A stretch of 64,000 nucleotides of DNA from JAAELZ01 sp965237485 (GTDB lineage: Bacteria; Pseudomonadota; Gammaproteobacteria; Arenicellales; Poriferihabitantaceae), in the NCBI GenBank assembly GCA_965237485.1, contig CBDEFQ010000004.1, positions 496,001-560,000 of the forward strand. Direction: 5' to 3'. Positions 45,261 through 54,724 of the stretch are shown one piece after another. The notes below the pieces were generated by a model, which ran no database searches, was not told the DNA's origin, and worked only from the letters and a program-made list of their open reading frames with translations. The translations under genes were made by a program, and so were the position numbers. Numbering within the stretch: the stretch's first letter is position 1; every line of letters begins with the position of its first letter.

Positions 45261-46589
45261 TCAGCCTTCTCTAAAAGACATTTCTAGGTTTGCCAAACCG
45301 AAGTCTGGGCTCTCTCCATGCACTGTAAACGAAAATAAATCGTAACGCCTATCAAGCCCTAAATTGTCATTCTCTTGCTCTTGAGATTGGGCAACCCCCA
45401 ATGAAACGAAGTAATTCCCCTTTAATAAATTTAGCTTCAAGCTAAAGCACACTTCAATTTGATCTCCCGTAATGCGGCCCGCTGTTTTAATATCTCTGTC
45501 TCGCGTATTGGCCCCATACACCGTAACGCCATCTAAGGTTTTTAGGGTGATTCCATAAATTAAATCCTGCACCGGTGCATTGAAATGTACCTTCATAGTC
45601 ACAGTTACTACGCTACCTTGCTGCAATACCACCGGGTCACATTCGCCGCCCGATTCTAGTTTGTAATCAATAATTTGTACTTGCTGGGTTCCCCATCGAT
45701 ACTCATTTCTATTGTAAGAGCGTCGAAATTTAGACCCGTCGATTGATGGGTTAGCATTCAATTGAGCTATGTTACGGGGCGAAGGTGTTTGACCTAACAG
45801 CGGTGCATCGTGACCGGCATCAGTACCACCAGTCTCTCCTTCGCCCGTGCCGAACATCATATCCAAGTAATCATACACCACCTTCTTGGGTTCACCAATC
45901 GAGCGCACCTCACCTTGATGCAAAAATACCGCTGAGTCGCAGTAGCTGCTAATCAAGTCCACTGCATGGGTAACAAACAAAATAGTCTTACCTTCACGCT
46001 TAAAACGTTCAAACTCTCGAAAACATTTACGTTGAAAGCTAATATCACCCACTGCAAGCGCCTCATCAACAATCAGTATCTCAGGCTCCATATGTATTGA
46101 TGTTGCAAAAGCCAAACGCACAAACATGCCACTAGAATAAGTTTTAACAGGTTGGTGAATATGTTCACCTATATTAGCAAACGCCTCAATTTCGCCAAGC
46201 TTGGCCGTCACCACATCCGGTGAAATACCCATTATCGCCGCATTCATCATGACATTTTCACGGCCTGTAAATTCCGGGTTAAAGCCAGCACCCAATTCCA
46301 ATAGCGCCGCAATTCGCCCGTTTACTTGTACTTCCCCGGAAGTGGCTTGCAGGGTATCAGCAATAATTTCCAATAAAGTCGATTTTCCCGACCCGTTTTT
46401 TCCAACAATGCCTACTGTCTGGCCCTTGTTTATTTCGATATTGACATCCTTAAGCGCCCAAAATGGCTTATAGTACTTTGCCTCCCCCGGCATTACTAAA
46501 TCCGCAATACGCGATAGCGGTTTTTCGTAAAGCGCGTAGCTCTTAGACAGCCCTTTGACAGAAATAGCTAAATTAAAGGACATCTGCAA
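45261..46589 (-). CDS. wzt: O-antigen ABC exporter ATP-binding protein with glycan-binding domain
   Basis: The 442-residue protein has an ABC ATPase (1-~245) with Walker A VGKNGSGKSTLLEII, signature YSSGMFVRLAFATSI, Walker B ILIVDEALAVGD and the H-loop FVTHAVDLI. The C-terminal ~150 residues form a Wzt-C-like beta-sandwich (QIIDYKLESGGECDPVVLQQ, GDQIEVCFSLKLNLLKGNYF) that in E. coli O8/O9a recognises the chain-terminating modification. It overlaps wzm by 17 bases, or 11 if MSFN is the start. Confidence 0.93.
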   Translation of the reverse strand: MQMSFNLAISVKGLSKSYALYEKPLSRIADLVMPGEAKYYKPFWALKDVNIEINKGQTVGIVGKNGSGKSTLLEIIADTLQATSGEVQVNGRIAALLELGAGFNPEFTGRENVMMNAAIMGISPDVVTAKLGEIEAFANIGEHIHQPVKTYSSGMFVRLAFATSIHMEPEILIVDEALAVGDISFQRKCFREFERFKREGKTILFVTHAVDLISSYCDSAVFLHQGEVRSIGEPKKVVYDYLDMMFGTGEGETGGTDAGHDAPLLGQTPSPRNIAQLNANPSIDGSKFRRSYNRNEYRWGTQQVQIIDYKLESGGECDPVVLQQGSVVTVTMKVHFNAPVQDLIYGITLKTLDGVTVYGANTRDRDIKTAGRITGDQIEVCFSLKLNLLKGNYFVSLGVAQSQEQENDNLGLDRRYDLFSFTVHGESPDFGLANLEMSFREG

Positions 46590-47397
46590 ATCCGGGCCTT
46601 AGCTTTTGAAACCAAATTAATCCACACCAAGCAATCAACAACGCGATTAGGCTATAAATTATCAAACCTGTCCAGTTCGGTTGCCCGCCATAAATAGCTA
46701 TCTGACGTACTTGATCAACAATAAAACTAATCGGATTAAGGTAGATCAATTTCTGCCAAATGCCCGGCAGCCGATCCACAGGGTAGAAAACGGGGCTAAT
46801 AAACAAGAACACCGTCGAAACAATGCCGACAACTTGACCGACATCGCGGATATAAACTGTTGTGGCTGACAGCAGCCACGATATACCCAAGGCCATAAGT
46901 AATAAAGGCAATAAAACAACTGGGAGCCACAGCAGGGTTAATTGAATTTGCATTCCCGTGGCTAACATAAACACCAGCAGTATAACGAAGCTCAGTAAGG
47001 CCTGAAATAGGGCAATAAATAAAGTAGTCCAAGCCAGTATTGGCAAAGGAAACACTACCTTTTTAACGTATTGTGCGTTTTGAATAATGGATTGCGCCGA
47101 TATCACCATCGGTTCACAAAATAGGGCATGAACAATCATGCCCGAGAACAAAATAACGCCGAAGTTAGCGTTCTGTGCATCTGGGTGCTCCCATCTGGCT
47201 TGAAACACCACACTAAACACCACTGTGTAAACAGTCAGCATTAACAAGGGGGTTAATAAGGACCAAGTCAACCCTAAAACCGATCCACGGTAACGCCCCA
47301 ATATACCGCGCTTGGTAAGCTGTGAAATAAGGTGTGTGTGATCGAATAGAGGTCCGAAGATATCTAGGAAAGAGGCTCTGTATTTATATTTTTGCAT
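46573..47397 (-). CDS. wzm: O-antigen ABC exporter permease
   Basis: This 274-residue ABC-2 type membrane protein has a cytoplasmic start (LISQLTKRGILGRYRGSVLG), then about six membrane helices (LLMLTVYTVVFSVVF, LFIALFQALLSFVILLVFML, VVLLPLLLMALGISWLLSAT) and the conserved VGIVSTVFLFISPVFYP and NPISFIVDQVRQ. It exports undecaprenyl-linked O-polysaccharide with the overlapping Wzt ATPase. Confidence 0.93.
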   Translation of the reverse strand: MQKYKYRASFLDIFGPLFDHTHLISQLTKRGILGRYRGSVLGLTWSLLTPLLMLTVYTVVFSVVFQARWEHPDAQNANFGVILFSGMIVHALFCEPMVISAQSIIQNAQYVKKVVFPLPILAWTTLFIALFQALLSFVILLVFMLATGMQIQLTLLWLPVVLLPLLLMALGISWLLSATTVYIRDVGQVVGIVSTVFLFISPVFYPVDRLPGIWQKLIYLNPISFIVDQVRQIAIYGGQPNWTGLIIYSLIALLIAWCGLIWFQKLRPGFADVL

Positions 47398-47415
47398 AAA
47401 TAACGGTGATTTAAA

Positions 47416-48282
47416 TCACTCCTCTAGCAGCCTGAATAGATATTGCCCGTAATCGTTTTTCTTAAGTTCGATAGCCAGCTTACCCAACTGTTCATCGTCA
47501 ACATAGCCCATACGCCACGCAATTTCCTCGGGGCAACATACTTTTAATCCTTGGCGTTTTTCGATGGTGGAAATAAAATTCGACGCCTCAAGTAACGACT
47601 CAAATGTGCCTGTATCAAGCCAAGTAGTGCCCCGCCCCATTAATTCTACACTGAGTTTGTCATCATCTAGGTAAAGACGGTTTAAATCTGTAATCTCCAG
47701 CTCCCCTCTTGACGAAGGGCTTAGAGATTTGGCACGTGCTACAACGGTTTCATCGTAAAAATAAAGCCCAGTAACCGCGTATCTGGATTTCGGATTTTCA
47801 GGTTTTTCTTCCAAATCATAGGCTTTACCTTCTTCATTAAATGCCACCACGCCATAGCGTTCAGGGTCAGTGACCGAATAGGCAAACACGCGAGCTCCTT
47901 TATTTAGCCTACTTGCCGACTGCAGGCTTTCTGAGAGGTTCGCGCCATAAAAAATATTATCGCCCAAAACCAAGGCGCATTTATGGCTGCCAATAAATTC
48001 ACTACCTATAATAAAGGCCTGTGCAAGGCCATCCGGTGAAGGTTGCACTGCGTAAGATAAATTTAAACCCCATTTTGCCCCGTCACCCAATAAACGATGA
48101 AAACGCGGTGTGTCATCTGGGGTAGAAATAATCAAAATCTCAGTAATGCCCGCCAACATTAGCACTGACAAGGGATAATAAATCATCGGTTTATCGTAAA
48201 CCGGAATGAGCTGCTTAGAAATCCCTTGAGTGATGGGATAAAGCCGCGTACCTGAACCGCCCGCCAAAATAATGCCTCTCAT
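47416..48282 (-). CDS. rfbA: glucose-1-phosphate thymidylyltransferase
   Basis: This 288-residue enzyme makes dTDP-glucose from dTTP and glucose-1-phosphate. It has the nucleotide-binding start [73 protein letters not shown] and [20 protein letters not shown]. Length is standard. It overlaps rfbB by 4 bases. Confidence 0.96.
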   Translation of the reverse strand: MRGIILAGGSGTRLYPITQGISKQLIPVYDKPMIYYPLSVLMLAGITEILIISTPDDTPRFHRLLGDGAKWGLNLSYAVQPSPDGLAQAFIIGSEFIGSHKCALVLGDNIFYGANLSESLQSASRLNKGARVFAYSVTDPERYGVVAFNEEGKAYDLEEKPENPKSRYAVTGLYFYDETVVARAKSLSPSSRGELEITDLNRLYLDDDKLSVELMGRGTTWLDTGTFESLLEASNFISTIEKRQGLKVCCPEEIAWRMGYVDDEQLGKLAIELKKNDYGQYLFRLLEE

Positions 48283-49352
48283 GCTGCGGCCTCTTTGCCG
48301 GCTCCTAATCGCGCACCGTCGTAAGAGCCACTTTGTACCTTATCGATCCACTGTCGATTATCTAAGTACCATTTCACGGTTTTACGAATGCCCGACTCAA
48401 AAGTTTCCTGAGGTTCCCAATTCAATTCTTGTTTGATCCGTGTGGCATCAATGGCGTAACGATGATCATGTCCGGGCCTATCGGTAACATGTTCAACTAG
48501 GTCGAAATAATCAGCACCCTCTTTACGAGGCTGAATATCGTCGAGAATTGAACAAACAGCCTGTACCACTTCCATATTAGTACGCTCTTCGTTTCCACCC
48601 ACATTGTAGCTTCTACCACTAACCCCATTGTTCATTATGTGCACTAAGGCACTCGCGTGATCGTCTACATATAACCAATCGCGCACATTTAGCCCTGAAC
48701 CATAAACTGGAATGGCCTGCAGTGAAGTTGCTTTAGCGATAATAACCGGAATTAGTTTTTCAGGAAATTGATAAGGGCCATAGTTATTAGAACAGTTTGA
48801 TAACACGACTGGCAGATCAAATGTTTCCGACCAAGCGCGCACCAGATGATCTGAAGCCGCCTTACTGGCCGAATAGGGTGAGCTAGGTTCATACTTTGAA
48901 TCTTCCGTAAACAAGCCCTCATCGCCTAGACTGCCGAAAACTTCATCCGTCGAGACGTGGTGAAATCTAAACCTCTCTCGCTCTTGTTCAGTTAAATTTT
49001 GAGTATAACTGCGAGCAGACTCCAATAAATTATAGGTTCCGATAATATTGGTTTGTATAAAGGCTTTGGGTCCATCAATCGAACGGTCGACGTGAGATTC
49101 GGCCGCCAAATGCATAATCGCCCTTGGCTGATATTTGTCAAACAAAGCATTCATCGCCGCATGGTTGGTTATGTCTGCAACCTCAAGATGATATCGATCG
49201 TTACGCATCTCATTTTCAATGGTCGCCGTATTGCCTGCATAAGTCAGGCAATCGATATTAGTCACCATAGCGTCGTGATTCGCCAATAGATTCCTAACGA
49301 CAGCAGAGCCGATGAAGCCAGCTGCGCCAGTGACTAAAATTGTATTATCCAA
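48279..49352 (-). CDS. rfbB: dTDP-glucose 4,6-dehydratase
   Basis: The 357-residue extended SDR enzyme converts dTDP-glucose to dTDP-4-keto-6-deoxyglucose. It shows [51 protein letters not shown] and the catalytic [15 protein letters not shown], with [15 protein letters not shown] and a C-terminal [14 protein letters not shown]. Genes for dTDP-rhamnose completion (rfbC, rfbD) are not in the window, so the final sugar is undetermined. Confidence 0.96.
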   Translation of the reverse strand: MDNTILVTGAAGFIGSAVVRNLLANHDAMVTNIDCLTYAGNTATIENEMRNDRYHLEVADITNHAAMNALFDKYQPRAIMHLAAESHVDRSIDGPKAFIQTNIIGTYNLLESARSYTQNLTEQERERFRFHHVSTDEVFGSLGDEGLFTEDSKYEPSSPYSASKAASDHLVRAWSETFDLPVVLSNCSNNYGPYQFPEKLIPVIIAKATSLQAIPVYGSGLNVRDWLYVDDHASALVHIMNNGVSGRSYNVGGNEERTNMEVVQAVCSILDDIQPRKEGADYFDLVEHVTDRPGHDHRYAIDATRIKQELNWEPQETFESGIRKTVKWYLDNRQWIDKVQSGSYDGARLGAGKEAAA

Positions 49353-49373
49353 CGGTTCAGAAAATTATAAGTA

Positions 49374-50363
49374 TTAGTACTCAGCCAGCTGCGCAATATA
49401 ACGCTCGACACCTTCATTAACATCATAAAATGTTGATTGATAACCCATGTTTTTCAAAGCCGTAATATCCGCTTGTGTGTAGCTCTGGTATTTACCATGC
49501 AAGGCAGCTGGCATGGGAATATATTTGATCAGTCCTTCACTTATAGCCCGTTTAAGTGAAAGGTTGGATGGCTTGTCTTGCAAATTATTGACAGCATTAA
49601 TGGTTGCAACAGCCATATCGTTAAAGCTTCTACAATGCCCAGTACCTACATTATAAATGCCTTTAATCTCTGGGTGTTGTAGAAAGTATTGATTTACCGC
49701 AACCACGTCTTCAACTGAAATAAAGTCTCTTAATTGTTCGCCATTTTCATAACCATTTGTCCCCTCAAACAAGTTAACGTAACCATTTTCATTTAATTGA
49801 TTAAAAAAATGAAAAGCCACCGAGGCCATACGCCACTTATGCTGCTCACGATTTCCATAAACATTGAAATATCTTAGACCCACTGCTTGAAAGTCTGATG
49901 GCGGGTTTTCACGCACATAATTATCAAACGCTAACTTTGAAAATGCATAAGCATTTAACGGCCGTTCGTTCTCAGGATGCTCAGCAAACACTGCACCAAC
50001 ACCATAAACTGAAGCAGAAGATGCGTAAATGAACTGTACCTTGTGACGCGAGCAAAAATCATAAAGATGCTTAGAGTAGGTAAAATTATTCTCCATGATA
50101 TAACGGCCGTCTGTGGCCATTGTATCGGAGCTAGCACCCTCATGAAATATTGCTTTTATATTATTAGATAAACTATCCGAACAAACTTTGGCAAGGAATT
50201 CTCCTTTATCCATATAATCGGCAAAACGACAATCTGCCAAATTAAGCACTTTATCCGCTTCACTCAAATCGTCAACTACTATGATATCGGTTCTTCCAAT
50301 TTCATTGAAATTTTTTACTATATTGGAGCCGATAAAACCTGCACCACCGGTCACTACTATCAT
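49374..50363 (-). CDS. hldD: ADP-L-glycero-D-manno-heptose-6-epimerase
   Basis: This 329-residue SDR enzyme makes the heptose donor of the LPS inner core. It has VTGGAGFIGSNIVKNFNEIG, DYMDKGEFL, HEGASSDTMATDGRYIMENN, YASSASVYGVG and the catalytic YAFSKLAFDNYVRE, with GLRYFNVYGNREQHKWRMAS. It overlaps the kinase gene by 4 bases. Confidence 0.95.
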   Translation of the reverse strand: MIVVTGGAGFIGSNIVKNFNEIGRTDIIVVDDLSEADKVLNLADCRFADYMDKGEFLAKVCSDSLSNNIKAIFHEGASSDTMATDGRYIMENNFTYSKHLYDFCSRHKVQFIYASSASVYGVGAVFAEHPENERPLNAYAFSKLAFDNYVRENPPSDFQAVGLRYFNVYGNREQHKWRMASVAFHFFNQLNENGYVNLFEGTNGYENGEQLRDFISVEDVVAVNQYFLQHPEIKGIYNVGTGHCRSFNDMAVATINAVNNLQDKPSNLSLKRAISEGLIKYIPMPAALHGKYQSYTQADITALKNMGYQSTFYDVNEGVERYIAQLAEY

Positions 50364-51325
50364 TTGACGTTTCCCCTTTTTATGCTCTGCCTAATCTCAT
50401 CTTGGGTAGCCGTCGCTGTACCCATTTTGTTGACCACTACTCCAGCTGCATGGTTTGCTAGTTCGATGGTTTTCTCAATAGGTAAGTAAGCAGCTTGCCC
50501 TAGTGCCATCATAGCAATAACGGTATCACCTGCACCGGTTACGTCATACACTTCCCGAGCTCTGGTAGAATAGTGCACCGCAACCTTATTTTGGCGACAT
50601 AACAACATGCCATTTTCGCTCAATGTGATCAAACATTGCGCAATATCAAGTGATTTCATCAAACTTTGGGCTTTTAGATCAATTTCATCGTGCGTGATGC
50701 ATACGCCTACTACCTGTTGAAACTCGTTTAAATTAGGCGTAATCATCGAGGCAGAACGATACTGCGCAAAATCTTCGCCTTTAGGGTCAACAAATACTGG
50801 TTTATTGGCCTTTTTCGCATAAGCTAATAATGCTTCAATTGCGCCTAACCCACCTTTACCATAATCAGACAAGATAACCGCATCACACTGATTTAGCGCT
50901 TTGCTAAAATTAGCTTTACTCGCCTGCAAAGCTGAGCTTTGCGGCGCATCTTCGAAATCTGCTCGAACCAGTTGCTGATTACGTGAAACCATCCTCAACT
51001 TAACCGTCGTACGGATACTTGTATCCACTGCAAGTTTGCAGCCAATACCCGCTGCGTTTAGTAAATCAGTTAAGCACCGACCCGCTTCATCATCACCAAC
51101 TATACTAACTAAATTTGCGCTGCCCTGCATATCAACAATATTAAGTGCCACATTGGCAGCGCCGCCAACCCGTTCTTCGGTGTGCGTTACCGCCACCACA
51201 GGCACAGGGGCTTCTGGCGAGATACGGCTCACATCGCCAACCCAGTAACGATCAAGCATAGAATCGCCAAAAATCAATACGCGAGCCTTACTCAGTGCCG
51301 TAAAATCAGTTTCGACCAATGCCAT
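50360..51325 (-). CDS. hldE: D-beta-heptose 7-phosphate kinase (HldE kinase part / HldA-like)
   Basis: This PfkB-family kinase has ARVLIFGDSMLDRYWVGDVS, RVGGAANVALNI, VDPKGEDFAQYRSASMITPN and the GAGDT catalytic loop YDVTGAGDTVIAMMALG. It phosphorylates heptose-7-phosphate for the HldD pathway. The adenylyltransferase half found in fused HldE is absent, so it must be encoded elsewhere. ATG 51325 (MALVETDFTALSK, 321 residues) is preferred over the longer frame from 51382, because the latter would overlap ugd by 77 bases. Confidence 0.88.
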   Translation of the reverse strand: MALVETDFTALSKARVLIFGDSMLDRYWVGDVSRISPEAPVPVVAVTHTEERVGGAANVALNIVDMQGSANLVSIVGDDEAGRCLTDLLNAAGIGCKLAVDTSIRTTVKLRMVSRNQQLVRADFEDAPQSSALQASKANFSKALNQCDAVILSDYGKGGLGAIEALLAYAKKANKPVFVDPKGEDFAQYRSASMITPNLNEFQQVVGVCITHDEIDLKAQSLMKSLDIAQCLITLSENGMLLCRQNKVAVHYSTRAREVYDVTGAGDTVIAMMALGQAAYLPIEKTIELANHAAGVVVNKMGTATATQDEIRQSIKRGNVK

Positions 51326-52631
51326 GATAAATAAAGCCGTGCTGTTTAAACGCCTCTGGGTCGAAAATATTTCGCCCATCAATAATCAAACGCCCTTTCA
51401 TTAACGACTTAATACGCTCAATATCAGGCGCGCGAAACATCTTCCATTCGGTCACCAACACTAATGCCGATGCACCTTCTAGCGCTGCATAAGGGTCGTC
51501 GCTTTGGATACTGACTCTAGGTTCATCGCTAAATATGCGCTGTGCTTCTTTACGCGCAACGGGGTCAAATGCCTCAATTTGTGCTCCAAGTGCAAGTACA
51601 TCGTCGATTAGTACTCGACTAGGGGCTTCGCGCATATCATCGGTGTTTGGTTTAAATGCCAAGCCCCACACAGCGATTTTCAATCCGCTCAGGTCATCGC
51701 CTAAAACCCGCGTCAGCTTATCTGCCAACTTATGCTTTTGGTTGTTATTGACTTCTTCAACCGCATCTAAAAGACGCGGTGTATAAGCATTCTCCCGCGC
51801 GGTGCGTGCTAACGCCTGAACATCCTTCGGAAAGCAAGAACCACCATAACCACATCCAGGATAAATAAAATGATATCCAATACGCGGGTCTGAGCCAATG
51901 CCGCGGCGCACCGCTTCAATATCTGCTCCAAGTAATTCCGCTAAATTAGCCACCTCATTCATAAATGATATTTTGGTGGCCAACATCGAATTGGCCGCAT
52001 ATTTGGTGAGTTCTGCTGAAGGTATATCCATCGCGATAACGCGTTCATGATTGCGATTAAATGGTGCATATAGCTCACGAAGTTTCTCGAGCGCGGCTTT
52101 ACTCTCAGTACCAATGATTATGCGATCAGGTTTCATAAAGTCTTCTACCGCCGCCCCTTCTTTTAGGAATTCGGGGTTAGAAGCCACATCAAATGGAATA
52201 TCACAGCCTCGTTTTTCTAATTGCTCAACAATGGTTTGTTTTACCCTTTGCGAAGTGCCGACGGGCACGGTAGATTTGGTCACAACAAGCTTATACGACT
52301 CAAGTTGTTCTCCGATGGTTTTAGCAACCTGCAAAACGTATTTCAGATCAGCAGATCCATCTTGGTCTGGCGGCGTACCCACCGCAATGAAAATAACATC
52401 ACTTGAATTGAACGTTTGGGTGATATCTGTTGAAAATTTGAGCCGTTGACGACGGGTATTTTCGTGAACTAGATTTTCTAAACCAGACTCAAAGATGGGC
52501 AAAATGCCCTTTTTCAAACCTTTTATTTTATCTTCATCTAGATCAACGCAAGTCACCAAGTTGCCCATCTCCGCCAAGCAAGTTCCCGTAACCAAGCCTA
52601 CGTAGCCCGTCCCTACAACCGTGACATTCAT
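51306..52631 (-). CDS. ugd: UDP-glucose 6-dehydrogenase
   Basis: The 441-residue enzyme oxidises UDP-glucose to UDP-glucuronate for envelope sugars. It has the Rossmann start VTVVGTGYVGLVTGTCLAEM, KSTVPVGTSQRV, NPEFLKEGAAVEDFMKPDRI, the catalytic cysteine in YPGCGYGGSCFPKDVQAL and AVWGLAFKPNTDDMREAPS. It overlaps lapB by 4 bases and the kinase by 20. Confidence 0.96.
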   Translation of the reverse strand: MNVTVVGTGYVGLVTGTCLAEMGNLVTCVDLDEDKIKGLKKGILPIFESGLENLVHENTRRQRLKFSTDITQTFNSSDVIFIAVGTPPDQDGSADLKYVLQVAKTIGEQLESYKLVVTKSTVPVGTSQRVKQTIVEQLEKRGCDIPFDVASNPEFLKEGAAVEDFMKPDRIIIGTESKAALEKLRELYAPFNRNHERVIAMDIPSAELTKYAANSMLATKISFMNEVANLAELLGADIEAVRRGIGSDPRIGYHFIYPGCGYGGSCFPKDVQALARTARENAYTPRLLDAVEEVNNNQKHKLADKLTRVLGDDLSGLKIAVWGLAFKPNTDDMREAPSRVLIDDVLALGAQIEAFDPVARKEAQRIFSDEPRVSIQSDDPYAALEGASALVLVTEWKMFRAPDIERIKSLMKGRLIIDGRNIFDPEAFKQHGFIYHGIGRN

Positions 52632-53917
52632 TTTTGCGCCGGCACTTGACTTTGTTCAGCACTATAAGGGGCAGGCGAGTCAGGCTGATCTACTACATCA
52701 CCAAATACTTCGGGCATTTTTGACAACTGTAATTTTGAAAGTGGGCTATTGAGTAAGTGAGAAGGTTTAACCACCTCCCACTGCTGACATGCTGGACATT
52801 GCCAATGGTGTTTGTCGGCACTAAATCCACACTCTAAGCAGGCATAGTTGCGTTCATTTTCGATCAGCTTAGAAATACTTTGCACAATTAGCACTGTGTC
52901 TTGATCCAACTTGTGATTCGCTAAATCAAGCCAATTGGTCATAAGCTGATGGATACCACCCAAGGTAGGCTTTTCATGCAAATAACTTTTAACAAAATCC
53001 TTTATTGATTGCGCTTTATCAGCTACTTTTAAGGCATCGACCAAATAGGAAATCAATCGTGGGTCGGGGTTTACACGAACGGCACTTTTCAAAAAAACGA
53101 TAAATTCTTTTCGTCTACCCAATATTTCATAGCTATTATTTAGGTGGCCAATAGCCTCACCCAGATAATGCGCCTCATGCCATTGCAGCTTCTTCCAAAA
53201 AGCTACCGCCTCTTCATGGTTACCTCTGTGTGCAGCAAGTTTGCCCAACAAGGTAACTATTCGGGGGTTTTCACCGCTGAGACTACTGGCTTCGTTCACA
53301 CACTGGCTGGCTAGTCTAAATTCCCCTTTAGCGATTAGCTCTTCCGTTCTTTCACAATAGCAATGCACCAACCTAAGCAATGCATCACCTTCGAGTTCAC
53401 TTTGTTGCTTTAGTAGATCAATGGCGCTTAACCAGTCTTTCTCATGCTGATAAATGTCTAGGAGATAACGGATAGATTCAGCTAATTGAGAAGAATTGTT
53501 CTTTAAGGTTAAAAATAACTCCTCGGCTCGGTCATACAAGCCAGCAGCATAATAATCTTTAGCCAATTCATATCGTGCCATTTCCCGCGTTGAATCAGAA
53601 TAAACATTATTCTCTAATATCGATTGATGGATATAGGTTGCGCGTTCAAATTCACCTTTTCGCCTAGATAAACGGCCCAATGTTAGCTGTAATTCGGGGA
53701 GCTCAGGTTGATCTTGGCTGATAGTTAAAAAGGTTTTTAATGCTTGATCGTCCTGCTGGTTTAATAATTGATTTAAGCCAGTTAAAAAGGAGGTAGGCAC
53801 AATTTGCTTTACAGATTTATCTTTAGCGAGTTTGCCACGTAAAGTGACTTGCGAAAACAACCAGCCTCCGACAGCGGCGAGGGGTAACAGAATCAACAAC
53901 CAATTGGTATTCATCAC
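52628..53917 (-). CDS. lapB: lipopolysaccharide assembly protein B
   Basis: LapB (YciM) is an inner-membrane TPR protein that brings LpxC to FtsH and so sets the rate of LPS synthesis. The 429-residue protein has an N-terminal membrane helix (WLLILLPLAAVGGWLFSQV), TPR repeats from ~45 to 350 and a C-terminal rubredoxin-like zinc site (YACLECGFSADKHHWQCPAC). It precedes LPS sugar genes and follows lapA. The start may be the second Met. Confidence 0.93.
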   Translation of the reverse strand: MMNTNWLLILLPLAAVGGWLFSQVTLRGKLAKDKSVKQIVPTSFLTGLNQLLNQQDDQALKTFLTISQDQPELPELQLTLGRLSRRKGEFERATYIHQSILENNVYSDSTREMARYELAKDYYAAGLYDRAEELFLTLKNNSSQLAESIRYLLDIYQHEKDWLSAIDLLKQQSELEGDALLRLVHCYCERTEELIAKGEFRLASQCVNEASSLSGENPRIVTLLGKLAAHRGNHEEAVAFWKKLQWHEAHYLGEAIGHLNNSYEILGRRKEFIVFLKSAVRVNPDPRLISYLVDALKVADKAQSIKDFVKSYLHEKPTLGGIHQLMTNWLDLANHKLDQDTVLIVQSISKLIENERNYACLECGFSADKHHWQCPACQQWEVVKPSHLLNSPLSKLQLSKMPEVFGDVVDQPDSPAPYSAEQSQVPAQK

Positions 53918-53964
53918 GATAATAGCGTAAATAAAAACACTATTTTTTTGGCTCGAATACTGAG

Positions 53965-54231
53965 TTATCCAGCTAAATTAGATTCGGCCTTCTTGAGTTT
54001 TCGCTTGGATTTAAATAATTTCCCGCGCAAACGAAAAGAAGACCACAGGCTCATTAAATAACCAACCACTGCACCAAAAACCCAGGTAGCCACTAAAAGT
54101 ATCGATAACTGCCCTTCCCAGTGCAAGCCCATGTAGTAGTTTAGCGACACTACATTTTGGTTGAGGTACACAAAAGGCACCGCCAACAAGATAATCGTAA
54201 AAATCAGTATAACGTAGAATAGCTTTTTCAA
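53965..54231 (-). CDS. lapA: lipopolysaccharide assembly protein A
   Basis: This 88-residue LapA-domain (YciS) protein has two membrane helices: LFYVILIFTIILLAVPFVYL and ILLVATWVFGAVVGYLMSLW. It ends with a basic cytoplasmic tail (FRLRGKLFKSKRKLKKAE). It is normally co-transcribed with lapB and acts with it in LPS assembly control. Confidence 0.9.
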   Translation of the reverse strand: MKKLFYVILIFTIILLAVPFVYLNQNVVSLNYYMGLHWEGQLSILLVATWVFGAVVGYLMSLWSSFRLRGKLFKSKRKLKKAESNLAG

Positions 54232-54319
54232 AATATTAGCGAAGTGTTTCTATTGTGATTGGTAAACCAAGATAATTTACGCGTAAATGGTTTTGTAGAA
54301 TAGGCTCAAAACTATAAAA

Positions 54320-54652
54320 TTAGGTGCTGTGTATTGTAAAAGAGCGATCCACACGATCTTTAAGTTCAGTTCCCGGCTTAAAATGGGGCACAAATTTTTC
54401 AGAAACTTCCACTCGGTTGCCCGTTTTAGGGTTGCGCCCAGTACGCGGAGGCCGATAATGTAATGACATACTTCCGAAACCACGTATTTCTACTCTATCA
54501 CCGCCTACCAAGCCGGCAATCATTTTCTCTAGAATTGTGCTCACCGCAAGTTCTACATCTTCTTCAGAGAGTTGTGTCTGCGATTGCGCTAGTCGAGAAA
54601 TAATTCCAGACTTGGCCACGCTCTTCATATTTGATTCGTCTAACTTACTCAT
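54320..54652 (-). CDS. ihfB: integration host factor subunit beta
   Basis: This DNA-bending HU/IHF-family subunit has [40 protein letters not shown] and GTELKDRV. From ATG 54652 it has 110 residues, with an eight-residue extension over the internal ATG at 54628, which gives a length closer to the family (about 94-100). It follows rpsA as in other gammaproteobacteria. Confidence 0.95.
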   Translation of the reverse strand: MSKLDESNMKSVAKSGIISRLAQSQTQLSEEDVELAVSTILEKMIAGLVGGDRVEIRGFGSMSLHYRPPRTGRNPKTGNRVEVSEKFVPHFKPGTELKDRVDRSFTIHST

Positions 54653-54674
54653 AGGTGTTTATAAGTTTTAGTTA

Positions 54675-54680
54675 ATTATA
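54675..54680 (-). promoter_or_regulatory. possible -10 box of ihfB
   Basis: TATAAT on the minus strand lies about 22 bases before the ihfB start in the 72-base rpsA-ihfB gap. The -35 hexamer at 17-18 bp spacing is weak. A separate ihfB promoter is known in other gammaproteobacteria, so this is a plausible candidate. Confidence 0.35.
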
Positions 54681-54724
54681 GCGAATTAAAACAACTGTAT
54701 TCGACAATCTTTATAGGTATATAC

